NCBI RefSeq assembly: GCF_022201045.2
Contig: NC_068558.1
Coordinates: 42,613,501-42,677,500 of the forward strand
Source: Citrus sinensis
Taxonomy: Eukaryota > Streptophyta > Magnoliopsida > Sapindales > Rutaceae
DNA: 64,000 bases
Reading direction: 5' to 3'
Of the stretch, positions 17,133 through 34,896 are shown piece by piece. A program made the position numbers and the translations under genes. The notes under the pieces are model-generated. The model saw nothing but the letters and a program-made list of their open reading frames with translations, ran no database searches and was not told the origin of the DNA. The stretch's first letter is position 1, and each line of letters begins with the position of its first letter.

Positions 17133-17965
17133 GCAAAATTTACGAAAATAACCATAAAACTTTTGTTATTTTTACAATTAATCCTCTCAATTTTTTTCTA
17201 TCAACATTAGACAAACACACGCTTTGCTCCCTAAATTACTCTTCTTTACAAACCAAAAGCAACTTTCTTTCTCCCATTTCGTCAAACTAAAGGCAACTTT
17301 CCACTCTTGAATTATCAACCAACGGCGACGATAAAAGGCAACAATAAAAGTGAAATCCGATCATAATTTATTCGGATCCAACACTAATCGGCATCACATA
17401 GTGGTATGAGTTATTTTCTGAACTTGCTCGAGAGTTTCAGCGAACTGCCAATTGTAGGTGAATCTGGCGATAGACTGCCTGTCGCACGAAGCTTCACGCG
17501 ACAGGCACCTGTCGCCCAAGGCTTGGTGCGACAGGCACCTGTCGCCCAAGGCTTGGTGCGACAGGCACTCGCACTAAGTTTTGGTGCGACAGGCAGCCTG
17601 TCGCCAGGTTCACCCACGACTTGCAATTCACTGAAACTCTCAAGTAAGTTCAGAAAATAACTCATACCACTATGTATTAATGAAAATAAATAAAATAGCT
17701 AACCTAAGTTTTGTTGAAGACTGTAGATGGTAGATCGGACGCCGATGAGGGATGAAGCCACCGCCGACGAGGGCTGATGTTACCGCTGATGATGGGAGTT
17801 TGTTTGATTTGGGAGAGATGGGTGAAAGAGAGTGTCGGGGGAGAGATGAGAGAGAGCGGTCTTTTGGTCTCAAAGGTTCTTTTATGGCTAATGTTGATAG
17901 AAATTTGTTTGGGGGGTTAAGATGGAAAAAGTCAAAATTTTTAATGGTATTGGTGTAAATTTTCC
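17133..17965. mobile_element. Non-autonomous MULE-like element with 9-bp TSD
   Basis: The left end GCAAAATTTACGAAAATAACC and the inverted right end GGAAAATTTACACCAATACC are related. A perfect 9-bp duplication, AAAAAAAGA, flanks them at 17124-17132 and 17966-17974. A second inverted match lies inside: TTTCTATCAACATTAG at about 17198-17213 and its inverse near 17889-17904. The 833-bp element carries no transposase. Its centre is a large palindrome, annotated separately. Similar termini occur at 55866-56753 and 57896. Confidence 0.82.
17396..17675. repeat. Large palindrome with internal 30-bp repeats
   Basis: Arms of roughly 95 bp (about 17396-17489 and 17582-17675) are near-perfect inverted copies, both beginning ACATAGTGGTATGAGTTATT when read inwards. 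In the loop, a 30-bp unit at 17498-17527 is repeated at 17528-17557 and partly after. Each unit itself holds the palindrome GCGACAGGCACCTGTCGC. Because of this symmetry both strands show nearly the same 84-residue open frame (17406-17660 and 17411-17665), which I regard as a by-product and not as genes. A transcript would fold into a long hairpin. Confidence 0.92.
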
Positions 17966-17974
17966 AAAAAAAGA

Positions 17975-19967
17975 AGAAAATTACATAAAAGTACAATATA
18001 ATTTGTTCGTTCGTTACAAGGATCTATAATCTACTTGCTGTCATATCGGTTTACTGGGTCTAGTTATGGTGCAACTGTAGTACCATATTACAGTTGTACC
18101 CAACCATTTGATCCAATTATGATGACAACTGTGGGCTGAATCCAATGGCTGGATGCATGCATGCAGCTTTACCGGATTTTACTTGCAATTTATTAGTATT
18201 ACAAAGAATATTTTCACCTAATATGGATTTGAGCTAAGCTATGATACTCTTCGGTCTTCTTTTTTTCTTTTTAATTCAATCTTCCCCATCATAGTAAATT
18301 TGTTATACCGACTGATATTGATTGTTAGCATAGATCAAATTGCGGCAAGTAGTTTTATTCTTCAAATATATAATTCAAAAGTTTTTGGATTCATGAACGA
18401 GTCTTGAGTCTTTAAAAAAAACATTGCTTCTAATACGTTTATTTATTGTTTATCACATACATACTAATATCATAATAATTGGTTGAAAATATACATGTGG
18501 TAAATAGTAAATAAAAAATGAGTAATACCCAATAGCACCCTAAGAATATTTTTACTATAGATACAGAAACGCAACACTTGTTGGTGGTAAATTAAAAGAT
18601 AGGGTCATGCTATTCTAACTTAAATTAACATTTGATTTTACAAATTACTTAATGACTATCTAGGATGTATTTCTACTGAAAATAATAATAATAATAATAA
18701 TCGATATGCTCATTGTGATTGGAATATAAAATGTAAACTAAATACCGTTGGCTCTTTTTATTTTGTGTAAAAAATATTGTGCACGTTTGTTTAACGAATA
18801 TATTTGTTAATATATGTACACATTTTTTTTTTAAATTTTACAAATTACAATAACAAATTAAAAGTTGATGCCCAGAGGAAGGTACATTTTTTTCATGATG
18901 GATTAAAAGAATCCGAAGTAAAATAATAATAGAGAGAGTTGGGTTGGGGGGCATGAATCACTCAAATTATATGCAAAGGGCAATGATAACGAAAGGCTAT
19001 GGCTCAAAATCTATGTCGGCCAAATCACGTTTGATGTTTCGGGTAATCAAATGTAATTAATATTTTGCATATGGGGTTGTCATGATATCTTTCATCACTT
19101 CATTAATTATTATAATAAGTAATAACTTGCATATCATATACGCCATCGACAGTACACGAAACCTTAATGTGAGTGTTATACAAGTCATTCCCCCCCCAAA
19201 AAAAAAAGGATATATTTTCTTTTTATTCCTTTAACTATTATTTCTTTTAGAAAAGAAATCATATGTGATGTAATCCAACGATAATTAAACTGATCATATC
19301 TTAAAATTTCAATATCCCACAGCCTCCCGAACCGAAGTTTACACATATGCATATGCGAAACTAGAATAAGACAACAGTCACCAAATAATTCCGGCATCAA
19401 TGATCTGCCATCAGGCCGTATGATAATGAAGTAATTAAATAATAAGCAGACACATTCCTCCAAATTTAAACTTGTCTTGCATTTTCGGTACCAAGTAATC
19501 AGTTCTGAGAGATAGAATGGCTCTTTTAACTCGGTAACTACTAATCTTTATTTAAAGAAATTTTAGTTCCTCTTTAGTATTAAAGTATTTAGTAGACACT
19601 AACGGTTGTAATTTAAAAAATAAATTGATTTAATTTTATACTTGTATAATAATAAATCTATTTAAGATATATATGATAGTTTATATTGATGCTACATTAT
19701 TTAATGTGTATCGTAACTCTTTATAACAGAATAAAGAGTGAACAAATCGGCGCTGTTGCAGTAAAAATTAATAACCCTGATCAATTAGGGATTCTAAAAA
19801 TCTGACTAATGTAGTACACACTTGATTGCTAATTTGATACGTGCCCAGAATTCTAAATCTTTACAACATTGTACGAGTTAAAACTCTGATGAGCTCTAGA
19901 TATAACACAAATTAATTCACTAAAACACACATAAAATTAGAAACATTAAACGCATCAAAACCGAGAG
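17975..19967. other. A+T-rich spacer downstream of GRAS gene
   Basis: No gene or repeat is recognised apart from short A+T runs and an ATA/AAT microsatellite near 18680-18702. The last few hundred bases probably hold the 3' untranslated region of the GRAS gene. Confidence 0.4.
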
Positions 19968-21527
19968 CTACCTAGAAGCATGAGAAGTCCAAGAAGAAGC
20001 AGTAAACAAGCTAGTACCCTTCCATCCGAGCATAAGAGTCCCATCTCCTGGAATAAGGCTGTAGCCATGAGCAGGAGGAAACATGTTCAAAATAAGCTGA
20101 GCTTGTGCCATTGAGTTGCCACTCATTGGTACCTGCGCAAAGCCATTACACCTTGCAAGCTCGCTTCTCCAATGCTTAAACTTATCTTCCCCACTTCTTG
20201 CCGGGCCGCCAATGGCCAATATGTTATTGATCTCCCTGTAAAGAAGGCAATGCTCGACGCGGTGCCGATTAGGATCATCACTAGGAAAATATGCACCCAG
20301 TGAATCAAACAAAGTTGAGTAGTAATGAAGAGATCCCACAAAACGGTCTAAGAAAGACCCACCATGTGAAATTTCTTGCTCAACTAATGTGACCACTCTT
20401 GGTGACAATTCTTCTAGTAGCCTCAAGGTTTTCCAATCAGGCCCCGTGGCATCATACAATGAATGTTGCAGCCAATGCACGGCCAGTGTCTCTCCACGCC
20501 GGAGTTGCAGCATTGAGGCATCAATGTCTCCGAATTTTTTAGCAATTGGGTGGAATTCAAAAGACAATCCAAGGCGTTTCGCGAAATTGAAAAGTTGTTT
20601 CCCTGTCTCCAACAAGACCTCCATTGAGGTTCCCATTCCGGTCATTCGAAGATGAGGAGGGCCTTCGTTGCGTGTAGCAAGGATGTGGAAGAGGGCTGGC
20701 CATTGGAGGCCTTGCATGATATCAAGGTCTATTATGTGAACCCTATCGCGGCGATGAAAGGCCTCAAGGATGGCTTGGTTTGATGTGAAGTGAGCAAATT
20801 TAATGAATGGAGAGACATTGTTGAAGACTTGAAAGGCACAATGGACACTCTTGTGGTTGGTCAAAGGAGAGCAAATGCCTAGCCATGAGTTGAGAACCCT
20901 ACTAGCCATGGCCTTGGCGAAATAAGCTACGACTCTTTCAGCACAAGAAGGGCCATAAGGTGAAGCCATTTGTGTGAGCTCAAGTAACATTCTATGAGCC
21001 TCACCAAGATTATCAACCGAAATAGCGACGGCACACTCCAAAAGAAGGGTTATCAATCTTAATCCTTGCTCATCTAACTTGTTATGACTTTCACAATTAA
21101 TGTTTGATTGGTTTACTCCAAGCTGCTGCTCGCTGCTCCATGAAAATGATTCTTCCCCATCATAACTTATTCTCATCATTTTTCTTGGCCTTAAGTCACC
21201 CAAAACTGATGGAATTATAGAATTGTCTTCGCACGGCCCGATTGTTGTATGATGGTGATCAGGTTGCAAGCCATGGTCAGCGTTATTAGTACTACTGTCT
21301 GGCATGTCATCAATAAGTTGCTTGGTGATATGTTCTACCCACTCAGAGAGCTCATTCCTCTCCAAGTTTACAGAACGGTTGTCGATGACAGCCAAGGGCG
21401 GGGGCGGCGGCTTTGTGAAGGAATTAGGGCAAGGATTTGGGAACCCAATAGAGGGATAGTCCCACTGTTCATAGTGTTGCATCATATCAAGAGCCCCATG
21501 AACAACTTCAAATCCTCCTCTCATCAT
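19968..21527 (-). CDS. SCARECROW-type GRAS transcriptional regulator
   Basis: A single exon encodes 519 aa. The N-terminus is variable with a run of prolines (40-44) and a SCR-like SEWVEHITKQLID block (61-73). The GRAS domain fills residues about 155-519: leucine heptad I (LLLECAVAIS, 161-170), the VHIID core (VHIIDLDIMQGLQWP, 263-277), leucine heptad II, a PFYRE-like region (FEFHPIAKKFGDID, 323-336), the SCR-specific HWLQHSLYDATG (351-362), VVTLVEQE, and a C-terminal SAW part ending LGWKGTSLFTASSW. These match the SCR/SCL23 branch, nuclear proteins that partner SHORT-ROOT in endodermis and bundle-sheath patterning. The sequence is divergent (FTASSW in place of the usual LTASAW) and shorter than SCR itself, so it may be SCL23-like or a separate SCR clade. 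The start ATG is followed by a second ATG. No intron is needed. Confidence 0.92.
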   Translation of the reverse strand: MMRGGFEVVHGALDMMQHYEQWDYPSIGFPNPCPNSFTKPPPPPLAVIDNRSVNLERNELSEWVEHITKQLIDDMPDSSTNNADHGLQPDHHHTTIGPCEDNSIIPSVLGDLRPRKMMRISYDGEESFSWSSEQQLGVNQSNINCESHNKLDEQGLRLITLLLECAVAISVDNLGEAHRMLLELTQMASPYGPSCAERVVAYFAKAMASRVLNSWLGICSPLTNHKSVHCAFQVFNNVSPFIKFAHFTSNQAILEAFHRRDRVHIIDLDIMQGLQWPALFHILATRNEGPPHLRMTGMGTSMEVLLETGKQLFNFAKRLGLSFEFHPIAKKFGDIDASMLQLRRGETLAVHWLQHSLYDATGPDWKTLRLLEELSPRVVTLVEQEISHGGSFLDRFVGSLHYYSTLFDSLGAYFPSDDPNRHRVEHCLLYREINNILAIGGPARSGEDKFKHWRSELARCNGFAQVPMSGNSMAQAQLILNMFPPAHGYSLIPGDGTLMLGWKGTSLFTASSWTSHASR

Positions 21528-22985
21528 GAAGAAGCAAGCAGGTTTAAGGTGTTTAATTAGAGAAGCGAGTAAAATTGGTGGTGAGAGGGTGTTAACGAGA
21601 GGATTAAGGTCATATTTAAAGATAGCAAATTAATTAAGGTGGCCAAAGAAAAGGTGTCAGCTGAGATAACAGAAAAACTCTTTTTTAAAACCCAAAAGCA
21701 TGGCCGGCATAGCCTGACATACAGATGAAGTTAAGTTACTAAAAGCCAATCGAACACACGTAAGTTTGCTAGTGATTTTCTCATTATTAACTCAGATATA
21801 TTTTGCATTTTAGGCATATAAAATTCATGAAAGATTGAAGCTCATAAGCGTCTAAGCATCAAGTATATATTGAAAATATAGAAATAGAAAAGATGGGGAA
21901 ATAACAACTACCCCATATGAATTATGAAAATGATGTGGCCCCACATGTCTATGATAAAGTTGGCAACTGTTTATGAAATTTGCTACTTTCAAAATATAAA
22001 ATTAGTGTTTCTTTGAAAAGAACCTGCAACTATCTGTTTAGAATGGATTATTAAGTGATTATTTAATTTTATAATTTTTTATTAAATTTTTATTGTTGTT
22101 TAATTTTTAAAATATGATATTTTGTCTCTACGGGTAAAATATTAAATTTTAGGTTTTTAAAAGTAGAAATTAAGAATTTTTTTTTAAATATTAAAATGTC
22201 TAAAAAATCAGTTATTTATTTGACAATCTTATTTTATTCTTTTCATAATATAATTTTAAAAACTTATATATTAAAGTAATTTTATATTGTTAATAAAAAC
22301 TTTCATTGACAATCTAACAACTAAAATTTATTTAATAAAAGTTGTACTTACAAAAGCTCTATTTAAATAAAATTTATTTAAAAAATTGTACAAAATGCAG
22401 CCTAATTGAATAATCATCTTGGATCATCTAATGGTTTGATCAATTACTAACACATTGACGTAATCTAGGGTTTTTTTTTGAAATAGTGAGTTCCAGCTGC
22501 TTGGTTGCATTGCGCGTATAAGAGTAAGTCAAGATATACAAAAGTTGAGTCATTGGGCAGTCAGTTGTGGATTATTAATCTTTTATCTATTAATTACGTT
22601 TAATGAATTAACAATTTTATGTTGTAAATTAGTTGGCTAATTATGACATTTACGCACCGGGTCTGGTAAAGCTGGAAGCCTTATGAAGCCACTTGATGAC
22701 TTGGTCACCTAGCTAGCTAGCTAGCAACGATGAGATACACAAATTGTCTTTTGGTTATGCAAATTATAACAAGTGGGTTTTGATTATCTGATGCAAGTTG
22801 CTGCTTTCGTTGATCGGACGGTGTTCATTCGTTAAGTTGCCTAATTTTTATCATCATCGAAACCGATCGATGATAAGGTTGGTGGAACCTGCAGACTGAA
22901 GGGTCAACACATTCAACGTTGACTGCGGGAGTCGTCGAGTCAGTCTTGGCCTGCATGATGGCTATATCCTCTGTTTTAGTAGACA
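21528..22985. other. GRAS promoter region and spacer
   Basis: The first several hundred bases are the likely upstream region of the GRAS gene. The rest is A+T-rich with a CTAGCTAGCTAGCTAGC run near 22709-22725. No other structure is recognised. Confidence 0.4.
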
Positions 22986-23360
22986 ATGAAAGCTTTGCTT
23001 GAAAACATTACACTCCAAAACGACGGCGAATTGGAATATTCTTCCGATGATTTAGTTTATTTCACCGATTGTTCTGATGGATCAGTTTCAGAACAGGGAT
23101 GTGATGTTGGTTTAAAGATTGATTGGATTATTCCATGGAGCCGGTCCAAGACTCTTTAATTAAAGCAAGGATTTTGTATCTGATAATAATAGATATTTGC
23201 TTTGGCAGATGATGGTGACACTGCGGAGGCACAAAATGCCGACGGATGGCGCTTTTACAGAGCTTTTGGGCCCATTCTTATGACGGAGGCAAGTCAATCA
23301 GTCATGGCCCAATGTTATTTCTTGAATGATCTGTTGTTGGATTATGCTCTAGTATTTTAG
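22986..23360 (+). CDS. Possible small two-exon gene, unrecognised
   Basis: From the ATG at 22986 an acidic, Ser/Asp-rich frame opens (MKALLENITLQNDGELEY, then FTDCSDGSVSEQGCD). Unspliced it stops at 23157. Splicing a GT-AG intron from 23109 to 23209 keeps the frame and gives 91 aa, continuing DDGDTAEAQNADGWRFYRAF and ending at 23360. The composition looks coding and the splice signals are acceptable, but I know no family and cannot exclude chance. It could also be a remnant of a larger gene. Confidence 0.28.
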
Positions 23361-24256
23361 CTGTCGAAAAAGATTCCAATTTCCTGCATCAGTCTTGTAC
23401 TTCATTCCAGTTTGAATTTATAAATAAGATCCTAATTTAATTTATACAAAGCACATATATCAGGAATTTACTATGTTAAGCTTCTTCAATGTGTCTCACC
23501 AAAGTCTTCCGTTGTATTTTTTTTTGGTTATATTTCTCGAGTATTTTATTAAATTGCAAGTTTAAAGTAAGTAATGCAACGAAAAAGATAGCAATTTAAC
23601 AGAGAACACTTTATGTAAGTGACGAAATACTTAAAAAATGCCACAAAAGCTTGGTGCGACAAATCAAGTATTAATGGACCCGAGGCACCATAATCTTGGA
23701 GTCGAAATAGATAGAACTTTCTGAATTCTGATAGAGAGAAAAAAAAAGTAGATAACAGCTTCTAATCAAACATATTGTTTTGCTATCGTTAATCAGACAG
23801 ATGACAATAGTATACAAGGTATGAGCATTGTGTATATTTTTGTACAACTTTTTAACGAAAAAATTCAAATAAATTACATATAAGCGGTGAACGAATTAGC
23901 TCCTCTTCCTAATGTCTTTATTGTTATTGTTTTTCCTTTAATGATCTACTCATTTCGACAAGTGAGGGGGCAAAAAATGAAGAAAACAAAAAAAAAAAGC
24001 TTACACAATTCTTATCCACAGAGATGCTATTGCTAATTAGTGGCTTCAAAACCCAGCACTTTTCTTAGAGCCCAAGAGCTCGAGACTTCAATCAGATCTT
24101 CAATTTTGGCCAATCTAGCAACTTAAAAAATAGGGTTAATTGTGCGGCATCAAGAACAGTGTCCGGACACTGGAATGTCAGAAATCTAGTCGAGACTTGG
24201 GAGCCGGAGGGACTTGTCTATATGATATTCAAAAAGAGTTTCTGGCTCAAACGTAT

Positions 24257-29567
<5,311 letters not shown>

Positions 29568-31544
29568 ATCCTCTCACTTTTAACTACTATAATAGCATCT
29601 CAAATTCAGAAACCGCTCAATTGCATACAGTCTGCGAATTAACAAATGCAACAAATTAAACGAATTAAACAAAAAATTCAGCACAAATTTGACCAAATTA
29701 GTGATAGATAGCAATACCTCGGCGATTGAAATAAAGCGAAATAAAAATTAGCTGAAAAAAAAAACTGAATATAAATTAAAACACCTAAAAGTCTTAGATA
29801 ATGCGAAAGAACGTAGGCTGAGAAATCGGGTTACCGCGAAATTTGTGTCGTTGATGATGAGATCCACCAAAAACTGAAACAAATAATTTTTTTTTGTTTT
29901 TCAATTTTACTTATATTTTTATTATTTTGATTTCTTTGTTGTCCGCGTGATTCTCTCGTTTGTATCTGTGCATTGTCCCGGTGCAAGCCTTCCATTTTAA
30001 ATAGGCTTTCCCCTTTGATCCCATTTTCTCTTTTTTCTTTCTTCTTTTTTCTTTTTTGGGGCGGGGGGCGGGTATTATTATTATTATTATTATTATTATA
30101 GTTATTAGTTAGTTTACAGTTTTCGAAGCGTTGGATCCCGCGAGAAACTGATCCACGAAGATTCGATGGGGGCGGCAGGCTCGTGTCCATGACCATGATG
30201 TGGAGTGTGCTGGGTGCGCAATGTGCCCCCACCGTATCGAATAAATTATTTATTTGTTTAATTCAAATTTTTAATTTTTTTTCCTGATCATAATAATTTA
30301 TTCGTGCATATTGTACAAAATTAGATCATCATATATAATGTTAGTTAGATTACGGTTAAATTACAAGTCACATTTCGTTTCTAACAAAAATAATTATGTT
30401 TCGCCATCATTCCACCTCAAAATGATGGCTTTGCTTAAGATTATTGTCCACGAGCGTAATTTGTTTATATTTTTCCTCATTCTAAAATCTTAAATATAGG
30501 ATCACTTTTTATTAAATTGCTTTGGATATAGGTTGTCATCTCCTATAAAATTCAATTGACACCAACTTGCTTGTAATTAAAGAGACTCACAAAATTATTA
30601 AAAAAAAAGCAAAATATTTTTTTTTAAAAATGACAAAAACCATCCTAAAAAAAATTAAATGTAATATTTGCTCACTTTAGATGAGTTTCTAATAAACTTA
30701 AATAGTTATTTTCTGATTTTTCACAAATTTCAACTAAAATGTTATTTTTTTTAATTTAATTGACAATCTATTATATTTAAGTCTAATAGAATCTTTTAAA
30801 TCAATATGTGATGGCACAAATCTTAATACATGGGTCCATCATAGGATATGCAACACTATTTATAGAACCTTAATTAGTATTACATTTATAATGTATACTC
30901 TCACAAAAAATCATAATATGGCAAATACACATCAGCTTAATTGATGTGGCCATGACTTATAATGATTATGATATAGTGGGCTGGTTAATCTCTAAAAACA
31001 ATAAACACGGATAAGTAGGGCCAACTCTAAAGTATTTTTTATGCAGTTTTTTTACATTCAATCGATTCAATATTCAAAATAAATAAATAAATAATTCATA
31101 ATTCAATCAATTTTTAAGTTAATTAACAAGATAGTAAGAAAATTCAAAAAAGAAAAAGGTGGTTAAGATGATATTTCTTCGTACATTCTTTATAACTGTT
31201 ATTTTAAGAAACTATTTTTTTTTAAACTTTGAAAGTGAGCTAATAAATGTAATAATTTTCTTTACAGAAAAAAGCACAAGAAATTTTATAATGTTCTTTT
31301 TTAATAGATAAACAATTTAATTTTTTTAAAAATTAATAATGAATTAACAATTAAACAGTCCAATTAATTGTACCTCTTTAACATTGAGGTTATCACATAT
31401 AAAATTTGTATACGAATTCTTAATTATAGGATAATTATTGATTAAAGATAGGCCTGAAAAATAGACATTTTTATTATAAATAATTTAAAAAACCTATTAA
31501 TTTAAGTATATAAAAAAAAATACCATTAAAGAATAAAATCTTCC
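29568..31544. other. NDR 5' region and A+T-rich spacer
   Basis: About 29568-30240 is the likely 5' untranslated and promoter region of the NDR gene, with a pyrimidine-rich tract and an ATT/TTA microsatellite at about 30073-30099. Beyond 30240 the sequence is A+T-rich and I see no gene. Confidence 0.45.
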
Positions 31545-31620
31545 TAGCACATGGGACTCGAACAATCACAAAGGAGACTTCTTTACATGTAGGTAGGCCT
31601 TAAGCATTAGCCTAATTTAC
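31545..31620 (-). mobile_element. SINE-like tRNA-derived head
   Basis: Read on the minus strand, TAGGCTAATGCTTAAGGCC (31596-31614) resembles an RNA polymerase III A box. GTTCGAGTCCC (31553-31563) is a near-perfect B box about 35 bp downstream. No tRNA cloverleaf forms by eye, so this is more likely the head of a tRNA-derived SINE than a tRNA gene. The tail and target duplications are not resolved. Confidence 0.4.
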
Positions 31621-33070
31621 CTATATTTAAAGCTACTCCTGGAATGAAAATACACGATGCCATGATGCATCCATCATCTCTTCGTCATCTTCCTCTCTCT
31701 CGCTTACCAAAAACAGAACCTAACAAAGGCAAGTGAGTTTTTTCTTGCAGCAAGAGCATTATGGGACCATCATTAGTTCCAGTGTTCCACTGAAGTTACA
31801 TGCATCACTTTCTCTCATCTTCTTTTTCACTAAACAGTGCACTTCTAACTGGTAACTCTTAATCCTAACAGAATGCACATGTTGATAACCAAAAATCATT
31901 CTAAATTTCATGCAAAATACACTCTTTAGTAAAGATTTGAGTTGGGTCCACTAATTTGATCTATTTAGTGGGAAGCTAGAGGTCAACAGGATGAAATGGA
32001 CAACATTCCAAAATCAAAAGCAGCACTCAGCTGAGAAAGTGCTTTGCTGCTTGTGGGGTGGTTGGTTGTGAAAAAGTTGGAGAAGCATAGCTATCAAGAT
32101 GTGACCGCATTTAGTAGCTGAAGCGAGATTAGAATCAATCTGTCTTGAGCTCATCGGCGAGTTTGCTTCTGGAAGTCATCTCAGTGCCTTAATCCTTGTG
32201 TTTTGGTGTTGCTGCCAGAATCTCTTCTACTCCACAAACTTGGTGTTGAATAGTTTAAAAGTTTAGCTAAAGTATAGCGAGCTCCACCAAACTCACAGAT
32301 AATTTGGCAATTTGCAATAAAATTTTCAAGATCAGATGTCGACCTTGCATAACAGATAAAACATGCCAACCTACAGATACTGGCATCTCAATCATTTTAT
32401 TTTAAACAATGTAATTCTACGGGGATTTATAGGTAAAGGGTCTATACTTTAGGTTAATTACACTGCTTATGGTCAGAACCAACTCCTCAAAAACCTGCTT
32501 TATGCAAAATATTTCGCACCAACCAGCTGGTAGTTGGTGAAATCTTTGTGAGGTGCTTGAGATAACTAGATAGTGAATGTAGGTGACAGAAATGCAAACA
32601 GTTGAAGTAGGAAGATAATCACCAAGTGATTCTGAATCACAGAATTTGCAAAATTTTTCAAAACCAAAGTAAAATGGGGAAGCTAATTTAAAAAGAAATA
32701 AATTAAATCTTAAAATAACAATTGCTTCGCCAAATGAAAGGAAGTTTTCTCACCAGAGTGTATTAGAACAAAATTAAGAAAGGGAATTCTTGCAGAACAA
32801 TATCATTATAATATTCATGATAATAAACAAATACATCTCCCATCCAACTGATGACATGGTACTGGAATACAACAAATTTGAGTAAGGCATATAGTCGAGC
32901 CTCACCATGGAGCACAACAAGCCCCAATAGCAATCATTTCTGCTTCATCATTTCGACAGGAAGCTACTGCATCAATGGTGACCGATCAGCTATATGAAGC
33001 ATTTCTTAATTTTCTTGTACATGTTAGTTTGAATCTTCTGTCCTATTTGGAATTGCTGAATTGATGGAGA
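31621..33070. other. Spacer downstream of the ABCI20-like gene
   Basis: No gene is recognised; short open frames here lack family features. The right few hundred bases are the probable 3' untranslated region of the ABCI20-like gene. Confidence 0.4.
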
Positions 33071-34896
33071 TTAACGGTTGTATGCCATGTGTCTGGATGA
33101 CATGAAAGGAGAGGAACCAAAGGGAGAGGTCTTTTGCACTTGTTTAGGAGGATCGACTGGCCTTTTCTTCTCAAGCTTGGTTTCAGAACGGAGCCAGGAC
33201 TCAACAACAGAAAGTAGGTTAGTAGAGTTCCTCAACTCATCAAGTTCTGCTAACTTCTCAGCCCTCCTCAACTCACCATCTTGGATGTATGCCAGATGTG
33301 TAGCCCATGTTTCCAATCCGTCAAAAATATGGGTTGCATATACAATTGTAGCTCCTCTCTAAACAAAAACAAAATATATATCATGAACCTACTTTTTATT
33401 TTTTTTCTCCTCAAGTATTGATCTTGAGCTTTAGATTTCTGAGGAGAAATGAGATATTTGAGCATTGAAACCACAACAGCATGAAAAAATATAACAACAA
33501 AGTCACATGATCACAATGATTCCTCCGTAAATAACATTCTAAGCTGCAAACAACAGCTGTGCTTCCAGCAGCATATTACATATGTAAAATCTCCCCTATT
33601 AGAGTCCTTTTTATCAGAAGTGTTACCTGCTCACATTCATCCTTGAAAAAATCAAGTAAATCCATCCTGGCAACAACGTCTAGATCCACTGTAATCTCAT
33701 CCAGCAAAAGCACCTGCAATTAAATCCAAGATAGTTTATGATTCTTGAGTAAGATGGTGCACTGAAATAGTAAATAGTTCAATAATATGTTAAAATTGAA
33801 CAACCCAAAATGCCAAATGACTCAGCAATTAAGGCTGCAAAACAGTTGGGGTTGAATGGGCGGTCCAAAGATACAACTGGCAACTTTTCTAGGTTTTTAT
33901 CTCAAGTAAATTCAGTTCATTGAGAGGTTCCAAAATTGAAGAATACAATAATGCAATTTAGCATCTATGGTCTATGACAGCGCTCACAAAGAATTTGCTT
34001 CTTCTGGCATATAGCAAGCTTCATTGTCCCAAATTTGTGCAAAACCTAACAGCATATACATTCTAATGCAATCCCATTGAATTCATACCTTAAAAGGATG
34101 AAGAAGACCCATACAGATTTGGACTCGACGCCGCTGTCCATCAGATACCTTATGCATTCGCCACTGCAGGTCAATATCAAGTAGCTCAATCAACCTCTCT
34201 CTTCTTACAGGATCAGAGCCTTCAACTACCATTAAAGGAAGAAAAGAATTAGAAACTAAAACATAATCAGAGAAAATCGCCAAAAAAAAAAAAAAATCCC
34301 AACCTCCAAATATCATATGCTCAGCAGAGAAGTCTCCCTGGAGTGGAATCTCCCCCTGAATATTCCCAAAATTACGGTTCACTTCAAAATGATTATAAAC
34401 AAGTAACATTAATAGCATTGCAATATTTCAACTTTGGTGAACAATTAAAGGCAAATTAATAGAACTCACAGCAGAGCCAACAGTTTTACTCCAAGATCCT
34501 CCAAGATAAGATAGGTCACCACTACAAACAAGTTGAGTGTCATGAAACGACGATCGGTTCAGCACTTGCACGACGTCTCTTCCTCCCACCATATGCTTTC
34601 CCGCCAAAATCTTTAACAGCGTCGTTTTTCCTGCACACAACGACACAAGCAACTAATGTAAGGGGAATTTAGTTGAAACATTTTACATTAACCCCCCCCC
34701 CCCCCCAAAAAAAAGAGGATTTTGAAGTGGATTTACCAGATCCATTGGCGCCAACGAGAAGGCAACGAGATCCCGGCGAGATACCGAGGTTGAAATCGTA
34801 GAATAGAGGAGGCTTATCGTTCCCCTCGTAAGAAAATTGCATGCCGCATACTTTGACACTGTTCAATTTCTCATTCTCATTCATTCCGTCCGCCAT
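33071..34896 (-). CDS. ABCI20: ABC transporter I family protein (ABCI19/20/21 type)
   Basis: Six exons give 294 aa: 34737-34896, 34470-34630, 34304-34355, 34089-34225, 33627-33713 and 33071-33358. It is a lone nucleotide-binding domain with no membrane segments: Walker A GANGSGKTT (49-57), signature-like [10 protein letters not shown], Walker [13 protein letters not shown] and the H-loop YATHIFDG. The signature is SDGQ rather than canonical SGGQ, as in this family and the related CCR4-associated CAF16 proteins. In Arabidopsis ABCI19, 20 and 21 are reported as endoplasmic-reticulum-associated partners linked to light and cytokinin responses. The ATG at 34896 has a strong context; an in-frame ATG at 34965 would add 23 residues and is less likely. 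The tail ends SSRHMAYNR, matching the family. Confidence 0.94.

Noticed and set aside
17406..17665. Two near-identical 84-residue open frames on opposite strands
   Set aside because: They are mirror products of the large palindrome and its repeats; the composition is driven by the repeated GCGACAGG motif.
30073..30099. ATT/TTA microsatellite, also GT at 44903-44926 and CTT at 40301-40324
   Set aside because: Ordinary plant microsatellites; only mentioned as landmarks.
29831..30232. 133-residue open frame on the minus strand upstream of the NDR kinase
   Set aside because: Low complexity (Asn run from the ATT/TTA microsatellite and Lys-rich run from a pyrimidine tract), no family, lies in the 5' region.
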